Below are positions 32,761 to 44,344 of a stretch of DNA of 64,000 nucleotides, piece after piece; within the stretch, counting starts at the first letter, position 1; every line of letters starts with the position of its first letter. Where the stretch lies: contig JAPTYO010000026.1 of NCBI GenBank assembly GCA_036873135.1, positions 2,708,001-2,772,000 on the forward strand, in the 5' to 3' direction. A model generated the notes under the pieces. The model ran no database searches and was not told the DNA's origin. It saw nothing but the letters and a program-made list of their open reading frames with translations. The stretch comes from Clarkia xantiana subsp. parviflora. Taxonomy: Eukaryota; Streptophyta; Magnoliopsida; Myrtales; Onagraceae. Both the position numbers and the translations under genes were made by a program.

Positions 32761-32978
32761 ACCCCAGTCCGACTCGACCCGACTAGGTCGAACCGATTGA
32801 GAAAACGCGATTCGATTTAAATCCGTCCCGGTTTGACATATTGGACCAGCCCAATAATTAAAATTTCAAAGGTTGGGCCTAAATGTTTACTTGTGGCCCA
32901 AGTAGGGTTTTAAAGTCCAAAAAATGTTTAACTTAGCCACCAAGTAACATTATATACATAAAATAATTTCCAATATTA

Positions 32979-33129
32979 ATATATATATATATAAAAATTT
33001 CGGACCATATTAAAAATATATATATATATATTTATTGCTAAGATTCTATCTTTAAGATTAAATCAATCAACAATATATATATATATGTAAAAATCGGCAC
33101 ATTATATAATATATATATATATATATATT
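32979..33129. repeat. AT dinucleotide microsatellites in the copia-1 leader
   Basis: Four (AT)n runs are separated by 20-40 bases. copia-3 has (CA)n(TA)n at the corresponding place. Confidence 0.85.
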
Positions 33130-33685
33130 TATTGTCAATATCTTAAATAGGGTAACAAATATACTGACAATATATTTTCTCAATCTTTTAGGCAATTAAA
33201 TCTATCAATAATATCTTTAACCCTATTAAATATTTAGAAATATTGATAGTTATATATATTAATGTGAATATATCCTAATGCTCCCAATTATAGATATATT
33301 GTTACCTTAATTAAAAATTAAAATATGGTAAACAATATAATTTAAAATAGTGGCCGAAAATTTACTAGCTTGGTGACCAAAAAAGAAAAATTTTTACCTA
33401 GTAAATTCTTTAAAAATTTCGCACAAACACCATATTGAGAACAAGTGGTCAAATTTTAAGATCAAATTTTAATAAGATCTAGAATCCAATGTTTGATTTT
33501 GAAAAATATCATCTTTTTCTTGAAGATCATGAACATCAAATTAACCAAGAACATCATGAAAATTTCGGATTCACCAACAGCCCCAAAATCTCAAAAATTT
33601 AAAAATTTATTTTAAAAATTTCGGTTTTTAATTTTAAACTTCAAGAACACCAATTTATAAAAAATTATGAACTCCTAAACACAGG

Positions 33686-33696
33686 CTCTGATACCA
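33686..33696 (-). promoter_or_regulatory. copia-1 primer-binding site
   Basis: Minus-strand TGGTATCAGAG is one base from the LTR end. It is the initiator-Met tRNA complement common to copia elements. Confidence 0.9.
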
Positions 33697-33697
33697 C

Positions 33698-34298
33698 TGT
33701 TAGATTACGGGGAGTAATCACTACGGATACTTAAAACATGGTACATGCTAGTAATAGGAATTACGCAGCGGAAGATTCGCACATACCATTAAGATGATCC
33801 GTAGACCCAAGATCATCTCAGGAGGGAGTTCACGATCCTCCAGTCGGGACCCGTAGAGGTTCTTGTTAGAGAGGCCCTACGCGGTACAAGCTCCACAGCA
33901 AAGCCTCTGATCGATTCTTGGCACGGGGACGGATCTTTGGAGTGTTTGCTTAAAAAGCAAATTGGCACACCCTTGATGAAGGTAGGTTCGGCCGAAACCT
34001 TGGTGTGGGGTGGAGGGTTTTTCTCTCTAAAACACTCTAATGAGGAAATAGTGATGAACCCTAAAAATCCCCTAACACCATGTATTTATAGGAGGAGCAA
34101 AGTGGACAAAAGTCCACTTTGCCCACTCCTAATATTCGGCCGGCCACTATGCATAGGGAGGCCCAATTTTGGGCCTCTCATGTCAATTGTGATTTGGGTC
34201 TGGCCCAATTACCCTAATGTGACATACACCTAATTTCCTTAGGTAAACTATACATATTATGGGCTAACAATTACGGCGCCCATCACCATATGCTTACA
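33698..34298 (-). repeat. copia-1 5' LTR (right)
   Basis: It is 601 bp and pairs with 26163-26764. TATAAATA (minus) lies near 34084. Confidence 0.9.
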
Positions 34299-34304
34299 AT
34301 CGAG
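34299..34304. repeat. Target duplication of copia-1, right (ATCGAG)
   Basis: It matches 26157-26162. Confidence 0.75.
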
Positions 34305-34981
34305 ACCAAGGAGGGGGGGTGGTGCTCGATGAACCCTCTCCGATGCAAAAATTAGAATTCTAGAGAGATAAATCTAGTGAGAAGTGAGAGCTCCCAAGCC
34401 AACTTAAGTTATGAAACTGGTGACCAAGCTTCCTATTTATAGGGAACCTTGGACTCAAACCCAGTTTTTAGTGGTCCAACCTCGGTTTGGTAGGAAAACG
34501 TGAACCGAGTGTGGAATTGAGCAAGATTGGTAGTGGGATGACTCGCACATAGTGTAAAGCACATAAGGGTACGCGCGTCGACGAGTTTTTCAAAGGTGCG
34601 GTCAGGGAGGAGTTATGCTCAGATCGGACGTGGTAGTTCGATATGAGCATGTAAGGATCAGACTAGGTAGTCCGATCCCTGCATGTGGAGATCGGACTAC
34701 CTAGCCTGATCCTTGTATGCATACAAAGATGGATGTAAACATCCATCCTTGTATGCAAACAAGGATCCGACGTGGTAGTCTGATCCTTGCATGTAAGGAT
34801 TGGATGTTTACATACAATCCTTGTATGCAAGAAAAGGTCGGACTATCCAGGGCTTGAGAAGGCGTTTTTTCCCGTCTGGGCCGTTTTAGCTCGCGGGTAA
34901 GCGTTCTTAAGACGTTCGTGGGTTTGACTTGGTGACGAGGTTTGAATGTAAAACAAACCTGTATCGGGCGAATATCCATGA
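34305..34981 (-). repeat. E3 left LTR
   Basis: It shares 'ggtggtgctcgatgaaccctctccgatgc', the 'gagagctcc..tatttatagggaacc' TATA region and 'gggcgaatatccatga' with the right LTR, and is about 220 bp longer owing to a palindrome-rich insert at 34660-34850. The first bases after copia-1 (34305-34311) belong to the PBS-like site. It ends next to a polypurine tract (minus GGGGGGCAAA). Confidence 0.65.
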
Positions 34982-36500
34982 TTTGCCCCCCGATTCAAGT
35001 AATGGCTTAACCCTTTCTTTGATTCTATTTTACGATAGGATAGGTGTCCGATTCAGGTTCAGGAACTACTTCATGTTGAACTTACTGTCGGTCGGCGCGT
35101 GGGCCTCAATGTTGTTTTTCCTTCATCCCATCAGTAAAGGAAAAGATAGCTGCTAACATGGTTAGGACAGCAAGCACATGTATATAATACATACAGGTTT
35201 AATAATATGAATGTTTGTACGTAATATGTACGCAAATGCTGACATGTATGTAAAACATGGTATACGAGTGTATGTAAATTGACGAATGATATATGATGAT
35301 ATGCATGAGTATCAATGTAAGCATGGATATGTGTAAGTGATGATGTACATGCAGATATAGGCATGGTGAATGCAGATGCATCGCAAGCATGGACACATGT
35401 GTTTGCAGTTGAGTATGCGAGACTATATGAATATAGATATACACGCATAAGTGTATGGGAATTGTATGCAAGAGAATGTAAGTATTGAACAAACACAAGT
35501 GTAAGTGTTGGTCTAAGTATTTAGAACCTTGAGTGTGTAGTAGAGAGATATTCCTTGTAGTGATCGCGAAAGCTTGTTGGTCGAAGTTCTTATTTGCTTC
35601 GCGTTGAGTGGATAGTGGTTGTGTATTGCTCGTCCACTTATGTTGTTCAGACTTGATTTTTTTGCCGTAGCTTGTTCATTGACGTTACCTACGACCATAG
35701 AAGTGATATATGTATAGTTGTTAGAGTCGTAGGCGCATTGGCCCCTTTAGTCGCCAGGTATTAGGCCTCCGGCATGTCGCTGATGAGTGTCTGATGATAG
35801 ACATGTATTCGTATGGTAAGAATCGCGGAACGAGGACCTTGTCGACATGGATTTACCCCCGTAGCACGGATGTTTTCCATGTTATAGTTGAGTACTCAGC
35901 TCATTCATGTGGAGTTGCCCCCGTGTCGGGGATGTTTGCCACATAGTTGTTTCAGACGCAGTGTGTTGACCCTTGTGTCACTTTCTACTTGGGTTTTTTC
36001 CGAAGTAGGGTGCATTCGGAATCTGCTACTTGACGTTTCCATGGTAAGGCGTAGGTCAGAGGTTGACGAGGCGACGTGCCTTTTGGAGTATAGGTCAGAG
36101 GTCGACGAGTCGACGTACCTTTCCATGTTGTTGCCGCTACCAGGTGTTTTCAAGATAGAGTGCATTTGGCAACCGCTACTTGGTTGTAGATATGTTGATG
36201 TGACGCACAGAAATGAAAGTCGTTTTGCGATTCGTGGACATAATAGCCACTTAGAGGCGTGTGGACATGATAGTCACTTGGTGATGCGCGAACGTGATAG
36301 CCACTTCATGATAGCCTCTTAGAGACGCGTGGACCCGATGACCACTTGGCGTATCAGTTAGGTGCTTCGTACGTGAGGTGGTAGATCTCACATTGATATG
36401 TCGATGCGCGTGAGCGGTGCTGCGCTTATAGCAGCTTATAATTAGAATTTGGAAGCGAATCGTTACACCTTATTGATGTTTCGAAACATGCGCGCGCTGC
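34982..36500. other. E3 internal, left part
   Basis: The polypurine tract is at 34982-34992. After it come TGTA-rich non-coding sequence (35150-35500), repeats with CTACTT/AAGTAG hairpins (35985-36180), and a 33-36 bp repeat with 'gatagccactt' (36222-36355). No gene is seen. Confidence 0.5.
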
Positions 36501-36520
36501 ACCATGTATGTTGCTATTAT

Positions 36521-36670
36521 ACTTAGTTTCTGAACGAGAGGTGTTGCTCCCCTCTCTTAGTGCGTCGACGCGTGCGTGCTGTGCTTGGTGTCTCCATACT
36601 TAGTTTTTGAACGAGAGGTGTGACTCCCCCTCTTAGAGTGTCGACGTGTGCGTGTTGCGCTTGGTGTGAT
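36521..36670. repeat. 77 bp direct duplication in E3
   Basis: 'acttagtttctgaacgagag' recurs 77 bases later as 'acttagtttttgaacgagag', each followed by 'gtcgacg.gtgcgtg'. Confidence 0.8.
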
Positions 36671-37439
36671 GGAGTTCGGCATTCCAAGCGTGGAACTAGC
36701 TGGCTCTACCTTCTTTGAGACTACCTTCTCGTCTTGTCGGCTTTAGACGAATGAGTAAGTCATCTTCCCTTAATTTCCAGGTTACTTATCTTTCTGGTTC
36801 CGACACCGTGTCAGAGTCAGATTCGGTGTCGAGATCGTCGTCTGAGTCTAAGTCATATTCAAGGTCAACGTAGGGGTCAGAGCTGAACTCAGAGTCAGTT
36901 CTTCCTACTGGCTCGTGAATGAGACCATAATTTGAGGATATAGGAGGAGCATTTTCTTGCAACAAGTTATGGAGGCAAGAGTATGAGAGTTGTCCGGTCT
37001 TTGACCCTTAGTAGAGGCTGCGTACTCCTTTAGCTTTTCTTCAATAGTTGTTTGTTGGCCTTGCTTGAAATGGCGAGGCTCTTCTCGCTTGGAGTTGGGT
37101 AGAGTAAAGTGGAATTCTGAGTTCCAATTTGTGACCTCATCTGATCGCTCTATCATTTATTGGAGGGATTACCACTTCTTGTGATATCTCGTGTTGTTCC
37201 TGCCGATTACACTCCTGTCCGGACGAAGGTGAAGCGATCCGTCTTCGAGATCCGGTCCTCGAGCGACTCCTAGAGGTCAAAGTCTACAAGTGTCGGTGAC
37301 TTACGAAGGATTCTTACTATGATAAAGGGAAGGAAGTCGAGGTTGGAGCTGGTTCGCCTATCCTTCCTGCCCCCCGTCGAGGGACCGATCATCGGATGAG
37401 GATCTGATTCACGTAGGTACGTTGTAATTGTTGTATTCT

Positions 37440-38136
37440 TCCATTTAACTTGTCGTGCTTATCCGTTTTTTGGTAGGAATTACGTGACTTGCTGCGCCGG
37501 GGCGCGACGACTTGGTTTGTCTTCTTGATGGTGACATTGTTATATCTGAGTGGGTGCCCTTCTCCTCTGAATATGGGCGCCATTTTGCGAAGGATTTGCA
37601 CTTGGTTATACCCGAGGTTGGTGTGTGTGTGCTGCATGGTATTGTTCGTATGGGGATCGCAAGACTCCCCCGAGTGATTCTAAGGATGTATATATTATGC
37701 CCAAGGTTATGGAGTTGGAGGCTTCTGCCTTTGTTCGTCAGGGTCATGTTGTTACTCTCGAGGCTGAGGTAGCTGCACTTCATAAGAAGGAAAGAAGGGC
37801 AGGATGCTGCTATTGATGAGTACAGGGGTTCGTCGAGTTTTCGCAATGACGTTCAGGCTGGGTGTGATAAGGTGATGTATGACTTTGTTGAGGAGTTCAT
37901 TGAGCAGATTCACACCCTTGTTCATGCCTTCCTCTTTGATTGACTTGGTGCTTTTTCATTGTTTGCTACTGGTCATGTGGCTGCGCTATGAGATCGGGAT
38001 GAAGCTGCTGCTCAAGTTGATGTTGTGTTTGGTCCTGACGGTGATATCAGTGTGGTTGTGGAGTCTCCTATCCTAGATAAGAGTATTGCGGAGCCATCCA
38101 GAGATGTGGTTGTTCCTCCTATTGTATCTGGTTGAT
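37440..38136 (+). pseudogene. E3 antisense-gene remnant
   Basis: It is on the opposite strand to E3. Read in shifting frames it gives MELEASAFVRQGHVVTLEAEV (coiled-coil-like), DEYRGSSSFRNDVQAG and MYDFVEEFIEQIHTLV, then VDVVFGPDGDISVVVESPI to TGA at 38134-38136. Composition, position and the YR.S..F..D pattern resemble the last exon of the E2 antisense gene (56262-56963). The similarity is weak and judged by eye. Confidence 0.4.
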
Positions 38137-38504
38137 GAGCGTATGTTTGCTCGAACTCTGTAGATAGTCTTGCTCCCCTCGGTGGGTCGAGATTTTCTTA
38201 CGTTGGTTGTTTTCGTTGAACTCTTTCCTTTATGTTTGTCGCTTGTCGGTATGACGTTGGACATGTTATGGATGATTTCATTATGCGTGATAACTATTAG
38301 TAATATTTCGCACCTTTGTTATCGTAGTTGTCCGTATGGTTTGGACTATAGAGTAGAGTTTAAACTCGTCCTCTGATTGGATATAGTATCCGTAGTTGTA
38401 GTAAGGAGACGTAAGTCCCTGTGTTTGGCGCGCCCCTCTTGGTTGTCCCAAGGCATGGCAAAATATATAAGTGTGAGATGAGTATGTGAGTAGTATGATT
38501 GTCG

Positions 38505-38815
38505 TATTTCGTGGGTAGTAACACGCAAGACTTTGAACCGGTACTTGCCATTTATGGGTAGTAATGTGCAAGACCTTGAATAGGTGGGTAGTATGCTTGC
38601 AGAACTTCATGGGTAGTAAGGCGCAAGACTTTGAACTGGTACTTTCTATTTATGGGTAATAATGCGCAAGACATTTACTCCGGTACTTGCCATTTATGGG
38701 TAGTAATGCGCAAGACCTTTACTCCGGTACTTGCCATTTATGGGTAGTAATGCGCAAGCCCTTTACTCCGGTACTTGCCATTTATGGGTTTTAATGCGCA
38801 AGAACTTTACTTATA
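38505..38815. repeat. 44 bp minisatellite in E3
   Basis: About six units of 'cggtacttgccatttatggg' plus 'tagtaatgcgcaagac'. A diverged relative occurs in E4 near 13950-14035. Confidence 0.88.
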
Positions 38816-38855
38816 CATAGAAGGGTCGTCTCGCCAAGGCGAGACTTTAGTTTTT

Positions 38856-39400
38856 ACCGTCTCTTAGTCCACTCTAAGGCGATGTTGTGACAAGACGCTA
38901 CTTGTTAATTTGGTGCGTTTTTCCATCTGTTAGTTGGGAACACCCCGCGTAACGTTGTGTCAAGGCGTTCCGTTGGCTAATCCATGTACTTACCTTGCGA
39001 TGCTACTACGCCTTCACTTGGTTATTCCAAGGGGCCAGACAGATTTCGTGCAATACGCCTTGTATATTTTACCGTCTCTTGGTCCATTCCAAGGCGACGT
39101 TGTGGCAAGACACGACTTGCTAATTTGGACGTGTTTTGTTTCCGCTATTTGGGCACCCCCGTTGTAGCGTTGCGGAGAGATGTTCCATACTTACCTTGCG
39201 ATAATACTACACCTCTACCTGGTTACTCCAAGGGGCTGTACAAGATCGCGTTGTACGACTTGCTGTTTTTACCGTCTCTTGATCTATTATAACGCACGTT
39301 GTGGCAAGACTCGACTTGCTAGTTTGGGGAGTTTTAATTCCGTTATTTTTTCACGTACAAGATAACGTTGTACAAGACTCGACTTGTAGGGTTGGCGAGT
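38856..39400. repeat. 200-215 bp tandem repeat in E3
   Basis: 'accgtctctt' marks unit starts at 38856, 39071 and 39271. Each unit contains 'aaggcgacgttgtggcaaga' or close variants. One related unit lies in E4 (about 14050-14200). Confidence 0.85.
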
Positions 39401-39531
39401 TTTTTTATGCATTGCATATAACAATGATCTCGGATACGCTCATGCCTGCGTAGAAATTTATTTATCCGAGGATACGCTCCTAGGGGCGTAGAAATGAACG
39501 CTACCGGTCTTGATAGTACGCAGTAGGTTTT

Positions 39532-39965
39532 CATGGGGTTGACCTCGTATAGAGGATGACGCGTCATGTTTTGTGGGGTAGTCCTCAGAAGGAGGATGCC
39601 ACGCCCTATTGTAGGTTGCCGCATCTTGTTTTAAAAACCCAATGAATGGCTGTTGTAATCATGGGGTTGCCCTCGTATTTAGGATGTCGCACCATGTTTT
39701 ATGGGTTAGTCTTCGGAATGAGGATGCAACGCCCTGTTGTAGGTAGCCGCATCTTGTTTTAAAAACCCAAGGAATGGCTATTTTTAATCATGGGGTTGCC
39801 CTCGTATAGAGGATTTCGTGCTATGTTTTATGGGGTAGTCCTCAGAAGGAGGATGCCACGCCTTGTTGTAGGTAGCCACATCTTGTTTTAAAAACCCAAG
39901 GAATGGCTGTTGTAATCATGGGGTTGCCCCTGAGCTGGGGATGTCGCGCCATGTTACTGATAGAT
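39532..39965. repeat. 128-129 bp tandem repeat in E3
   Basis: 'catggggttg' recurs at 39532, 39660, 39789 and 39918. Each unit contains 'ggtagtcctcagaaggaggatg' variants and 'catcttgttttaaaaaccca'. Confidence 0.9.
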
Positions 39966-42487
39966 AATCCTTGATGAAAATTCCAGGATGTAGTATGTTG
40001 TTGTCGTTGTTTACGACATACATGATGGACTGTCGAGAGATAGAGCGTTTAGATTGATCGTTCTTGACGTCGATTATTGACATTTTGGTGGCGCATAATA
40101 TAGGCCAGTTGTCACGATTAGAATGATAACTTGTAGTGTTGACGTGAGAAATATGTATGTAATCCGCTACTTGGTGCTATTCCTCAGTATGGTATGTTGT
40201 TGATGTATGAGTGAAAAGTGTACGAGGGCTCCTCATATTGCCAAGTTATGCAAGAGGTTGTCTCGGGCGTTGAACTTTTTCAATTGCCCCCCGCTGAATG
40301 TGCTCGTGAATATATCGCTGTCTGCGTTCTCTAGTCGATACACATTGGTGCTTCCATAGCGTGATGCGCATGCATGTATGTGACCGCTACTTGGTATTGT
40401 TTCTAAAGTAGGATCAAATGTTTGAGTAGTTAGCTCGACAAAACATCGTGTGCTGTCACTAGCTTGGAGACTTGTTGCAACGATGCAAGTTATATATATG
40501 CGACCGCTACTTGGCTTAGATGCCTAAGTAGGGTGCTCGTAGATAGAGAATTCCAGAAAGTGTTGTATACAGCCTCTACTTGGTGTTGTCTCGTAAGTAG
40601 GGTGTGAATTTGATACATCTTTTGTATCTGTACATAACATGTCTCAAATTATTTCGCATTGATTCGAGATATATATTGGTTAGTAAATAATATGGAGCTA
40701 TAAGTCTCCTCGTAGGGCTATTTCGCCTGCTATATCGTCCATCTGGACTAGATCTTCAATGTTATTAGACTGAACTATTTGATTCTCATATCGGTTCGGC
40801 TAGTTCGTTCTATTCAACTTGTAATGTCAATATGACTGGATCAGACTATTCGCGACTAGTCTGTTTCGTTCAGATTGCATTATGCTCTGACTAAATCAGA
40901 CTATTCGGGGTAGATATCTTACCCGAGTAGTCTGTTCTATTCAGTTAAGTATTTTGCATAGAGTTATTAACTCCCAATTGGGTTTTCTTTTGGCAATATG
41001 CCGGTTACCTGGACCTTTTCGTTTAAAAGAGATCGCCTTTCGAGGGCGAAACCTGATGTTGCCATCTTAGGTTGAATCTGTATAGACGGTTGAGGTTTTT
41101 TTTCCTCATTTGTGACTTTCTCTTAGGAGGAGTTGTGACGTATATTGTCGTGGTCTTTCGCTTTTGAACTCCTCCTCTGTAATTAGGTAGAGTGCCAAGA
41201 ACTTGTTCGTTTGGTGGCCCCCAAGTCGCTTGGTGGTCGCACCATTGTTCCTTGCTCAGGTGTGGTGAGCGTTCTTTGTATGCTGAATATCGTTGAATAT
41301 TTATAGGAGCCAGGGTTCGGCATGGTGCCCCCGCTCTTGCGACGAGTGCCCATACTTGAGGAAGACTTGTAATTCATTCTCCCTTCTTCTTGCATTTTGA
41401 TGCAAGTTTATTTGTTGTTGGGATTGAATGGGGGTAATGGTTCCAGCTTGGACGCGTGTCTCGCCAAGGTGAGTAGCGTTGGTACGCTTTGTGTTGATTT
41501 GCGAGTCCGCTCGGACGGTGTCTGTTTTGTCAGGGCATTGCCTTATTTGATGTGTTTCTCCTTAGCTTTTCCTTAGACTAATTTTCGAGGATTTTCGGGA
41601 AGAACCTCAAAATTCGTAGTCTTCTTGTAAGAGGTAGGTAGTACCTCGTGACTCTTCTTGGGATTGTATCTCTCTAGCGGGTATGTCTTGTAACTTATCC
41701 TCTTTGGAAGTTGTGCTTATGTTATGGATGTATACATGGTTGATGGATGTCAAATTGACGGAGTCCCCCCATTTTCCTTTTTTGTTTGTAATCGGAGATA
41801 GTGCTTATTACCAGCGTCTGTTCCGAGTGGCATAATACCCATCCGTATTAGAGTCACCTCCTTCTTATTTGCTCGGCGAAGGAATATTTGTAGGATGTCA
41901 GAGATAGTTCCGTCGCCTTTGGTCACGCCCCTAAGTCCGAGCGACTGTCCCCACTTAGCCCAACCCAGCCTAACTAAGCCCGTTGTCCTCACTTGGGCCT
42001 AGAAAAGGAGGAATTCTTGTTGGACTTGAGTAGTACAACTCTTGCTTATTAAGGCTTCAAATCTTCTTATTCTAACCGATGTGGTACAAACTTATGGGGT
42101 ATTACACCTTCTCCATGTGATGAGTTTGGCACAGCTGTACGTATAACATATAATCGATCATGAATCCTTATTTCCCATGTTGTTAGGTCGATTGGTGTCT
42201 GCGCTCCGCAATGGTGGTTGGGTTGTCTCTTGAATGGTGTCCCCCTATTGTTTATTACCACGACACGATGTTAACAACTTTTGAGCTCTTTCATGGAGAT
42301 TTAATCAGAGCATGCCCCCGGTTGGGGATTGTCGGGCAAATTATGGATTTTTTGCGATTGCGACGGACTAAGCTGTCGTGTTGGGATCAGATGATCATCA
42401 TGTGTTTCGATTGTTTGTTTACCTCCATTGGTGTGGTTTGAAAACGTTTTCATTGATTGCTTCGTCCGTCATGGGAGATGCTGGGAC
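39966..42487. other. E3 internal, right part
   Basis: 40150-40620 carries repeated CTACTT..AAGTAG hairpins. 41180-42000 has short minus-strand frames (for example GTMPNPGSYKYSTIF at 41395-41183) that might be gag debris, but no motif is secure. Confidence 0.4.
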
Positions 42488-42900
42488 CTGACTCGATTGG
42501 GGTGTCGGGTCCTGGTGATGTTGCGTGGAATCTTTGTCGGGTTGTCAGAGTTCATGGGTGTCAGACAGTCGGGATGTAAGGGTTTCAGACAGTCAGAGTT
42601 TCGGACATTCAGAGTAACATAGGTTTACAAGCCCTTAAAATATTTAAGTGTTTGAGTGTCCGCAAATATAGTCATTCGTATGTCAGGATGTTGACGTCCC
42701 GGAGTGTTAACACGTTATCCATTGCTATATCCGTACGCGTTTGCCTTATGGTGACTACATGCACGCGCCTTGCGGTGTTTTCACGTGAGCGCCTTACGGT
42801 GTTTGCGTGTGCGTGCCTTGTGGTGTCTGCGTGTGCGCGCCTTGAAGTGTATGTGCACATTCCTCCTAACACCTGCACAAGGGGCAGTATCGACAGCGCA
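42488..42900 (-). promoter_or_regulatory. E3 leader and PBS-like site of the right LTR
   Basis: Minus-strand TGCGCTGTCGATACTGCCCC follows the LTR. It partly matches the E4 PBS start (TGGCGCTGTC). The leader also holds a decayed minisatellite (42545-42620) and 'gtgcgcgcctt' repeats (42770-42845). Confidence 0.5.
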
Positions 42901-43350
42901 GGGGGGGGTGGTGCTCGATGAACCCTCTTCGATGCCAAAATGAGAATTCTAGAGAGATAAAGCTAGTGAGAAGTGAGAGCTCCCCAGCCAACTCAAGTTA
43001 TGAAATGGTTGGCCAAGTTCCTATATATAGGGAAACTTGGACCCGAACCCGGTTTTGAACAGTTGACCCCGGTTTAGTAAAAAACGTGGACTGGGCGAGG
43101 ACGTAAGCAAAATTGGCAAAGGGTAAACTCATACATAGTGTAAAAACGCGGGGATACGCGCGTACAGAGACGATAATCCGAACCACATCGGATTATGAAC
43201 ACAATCCGGACGAGTCCGGGTCCGAAACGGGTACGTGCGCGTTTTGGACCGTTTTAACTCGCGGTTAGGTATTTTAGCTGCCGTTAGTGGGTTTGACGTG
43301 TAAACGAAGTTCGAATATAAAATGAACCCGAATCGGACGGATATCCATCA
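42901..43350 (-). repeat. E3 right LTR
   Basis: It starts (minus) TGATGGATATCC at 43350, next to a clean polypurine tract (minus GAGTC..CGGGGGAAAA at 43351 onward), and ends at a G8 run. TATA (minus TATATA) lies near 43022. It is homologous to 34305-34981. Confidence 0.65.
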
Positions 43351-43435
43351 TTTTCCCCCGAGTCAAGTAATGACCTAACCCTTGCTTGACTCTATTTTAC
43401 GATAGGATAGACGTCCGATTTAGGTTCGGGAGTTA
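43351..43435 (-). mobile_element. E3-type internal sequence right of the right LTR
   Basis: A polypurine tract followed by sequence matching 34982-35065. It continues at 48490 after removal of the short-LTR copia insertion. Confidence 0.65.
43431..43435. repeat. Target duplication of the short-LTR copia, left (AGTTA)
   Basis: AGTTA versus AATTA at 48490-48494, one mismatch. The undisturbed E3 counterpart near 35060 shows one copy of the site. Confidence 0.65.
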
Positions 43436-43686
43436 TATAGAAGTATGATGTTTTCCATGTTGCCTTACATTATGCATTATACTTAGTCTTGATATATTTG
43501 ATGGTGCATACACCATGTACGTACACCATGAGCATTATGCATGTATGGTGCATGCACCATATGGTGCACCCATCTTAATCCCACATGTGTGTACCTAGTT
43601 GGTAGTCCCTAGTTTAGATGCCTATATATATTGTACTTAGTACTTTGTAAACCCTAGTAATCAATTTAAGTATTTTTACACTTATA
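43436..43686 (+). repeat. Short-LTR copia 5' LTR
   Basis: TATAGAAG..CACTTATA, so the ends are TA..TA, not TG..CA. It includes the palindrome TGGTGCATGCACCA and 'gcctatatatattgtac', a likely TATA box. Confidence 0.88.
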
Positions 43687-43697
43687 TGGTATCAGAG
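43687..43697 (+). promoter_or_regulatory. Short-LTR copia primer-binding site
   Basis: TGGTATCAGAG directly follows the LTR, the initiator-Met tRNA type. Confidence 0.92.
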
Positions 43698-44344
43698 CAT
43701 GGGATTTGCGGCGCATGCTCGGGGATGAAGAAACCTCAAATTTCTACATTTCCTCTTGGGTTTTCTTGTTGATTCAGCTTGGATCCTACCAATTCTTGCT
43801 CGGGAATAGCTGTGAAGTAAGTACCATTTTCAAATCTACTTCGACTTGAGCAAAGTTGAGGCTAGATTGTTCCTTTCTACTAGAACTGAGTAGGATTGCT
43901 TGGTTCTTGTTGATTTAAGCTGTGGATTGTTGTTTCCGTGGCTGTTTTTATTGGATTTGTTGAGTTGAGCTTGATGAATTCTGGGTTTTTCCGTAGCTGT
44001 TTTTGATATTCATCCATTGTTCTTGAGCTTGGTTATCCTTGATCTGTTTGGATTTCGAAGGATTGTGCATTGGGGTTGTGGAATTCTGATTCAACAATCA
44101 TTGGAGATTGCATACTCTCTCTTATTTTTGGCTTGCTACGATTGGTTCTTGGTGGCTGTGCAGATTTGATTCTTGGATTTGCTAGCTGGTCTTTTGTCTT
44201 ATTACTAGCTGGATTGTGTGCTAGTTTTGTCTCACTGTTCTCGCTGAAATTTTCGGATTGCTTGGAGATTTGTTGAACAGATTCCTTGGAGATTTATATT
44301 CGTTTCTTGCATTGCAAGTTACTCTATGTCCTTGTTGATTCAAG
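43698..44344 (+). other. Short-LTR copia leader
   Basis: T-rich non-coding leader of about 650 bases with repeated 'gcttgg/ttgattc' words. No gene is supported. Confidence 0.6.

Larger units (their letters stand above)
31561..33685 (-). other. copia-1 long leader
   Basis: It is homologous to 60589-62694 of copia-3, over about 2 kb. It includes the GGTTC-rich repeat (32553-32760) and AT microsatellites (32979-33129). No gene is supported. Confidence 0.7.
26163..34298 (-). mobile_element. copia-1: Ty1/copia element nested in an E3 LTR
   Basis: This 8,136 bp element on the minus strand has two LTRs (602 and 601 bp, about 45-50 differences by eye), an initiator-Met-type PBS, a long leader, a decayed middle and a pol end. 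Gag, protease and integrase are not recognisable, so it is non-autonomous or heavily decayed. Confidence 0.9.
34305..42900 (-). mobile_element. E3: pol-less Tat-like element, central unit
   Basis: In minus orientation the right LTR (42901-43350) is followed by a PBS-like site, a leader, about 7.9 kb of internal sequence, a polypurine tract at 34982-34992 and the left LTR. No protease, RT, RNase H or integrase can be read. The interior is mostly minisatellites, hairpins and an antisense-gene remnant. This fits a large non-autonomous derivative of a Tat element. Both LTRs carry further internal-type sequence on their outer sides. Confidence 0.65.

Noticed and set aside
33686..33696. tRNA gene near the copia LTRs
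   Set aside because: Only the 3'-end complement is present; there is no cloverleaf. These are primer-binding sites, as at 43687 and 60578.
35131..35498. 121-codon His/Tyr/Thr-rich minus frame in E3
   Set aside because: It results from TGTA/CATA-rich simple sequence. No counterpart is kept at 48600-48756.
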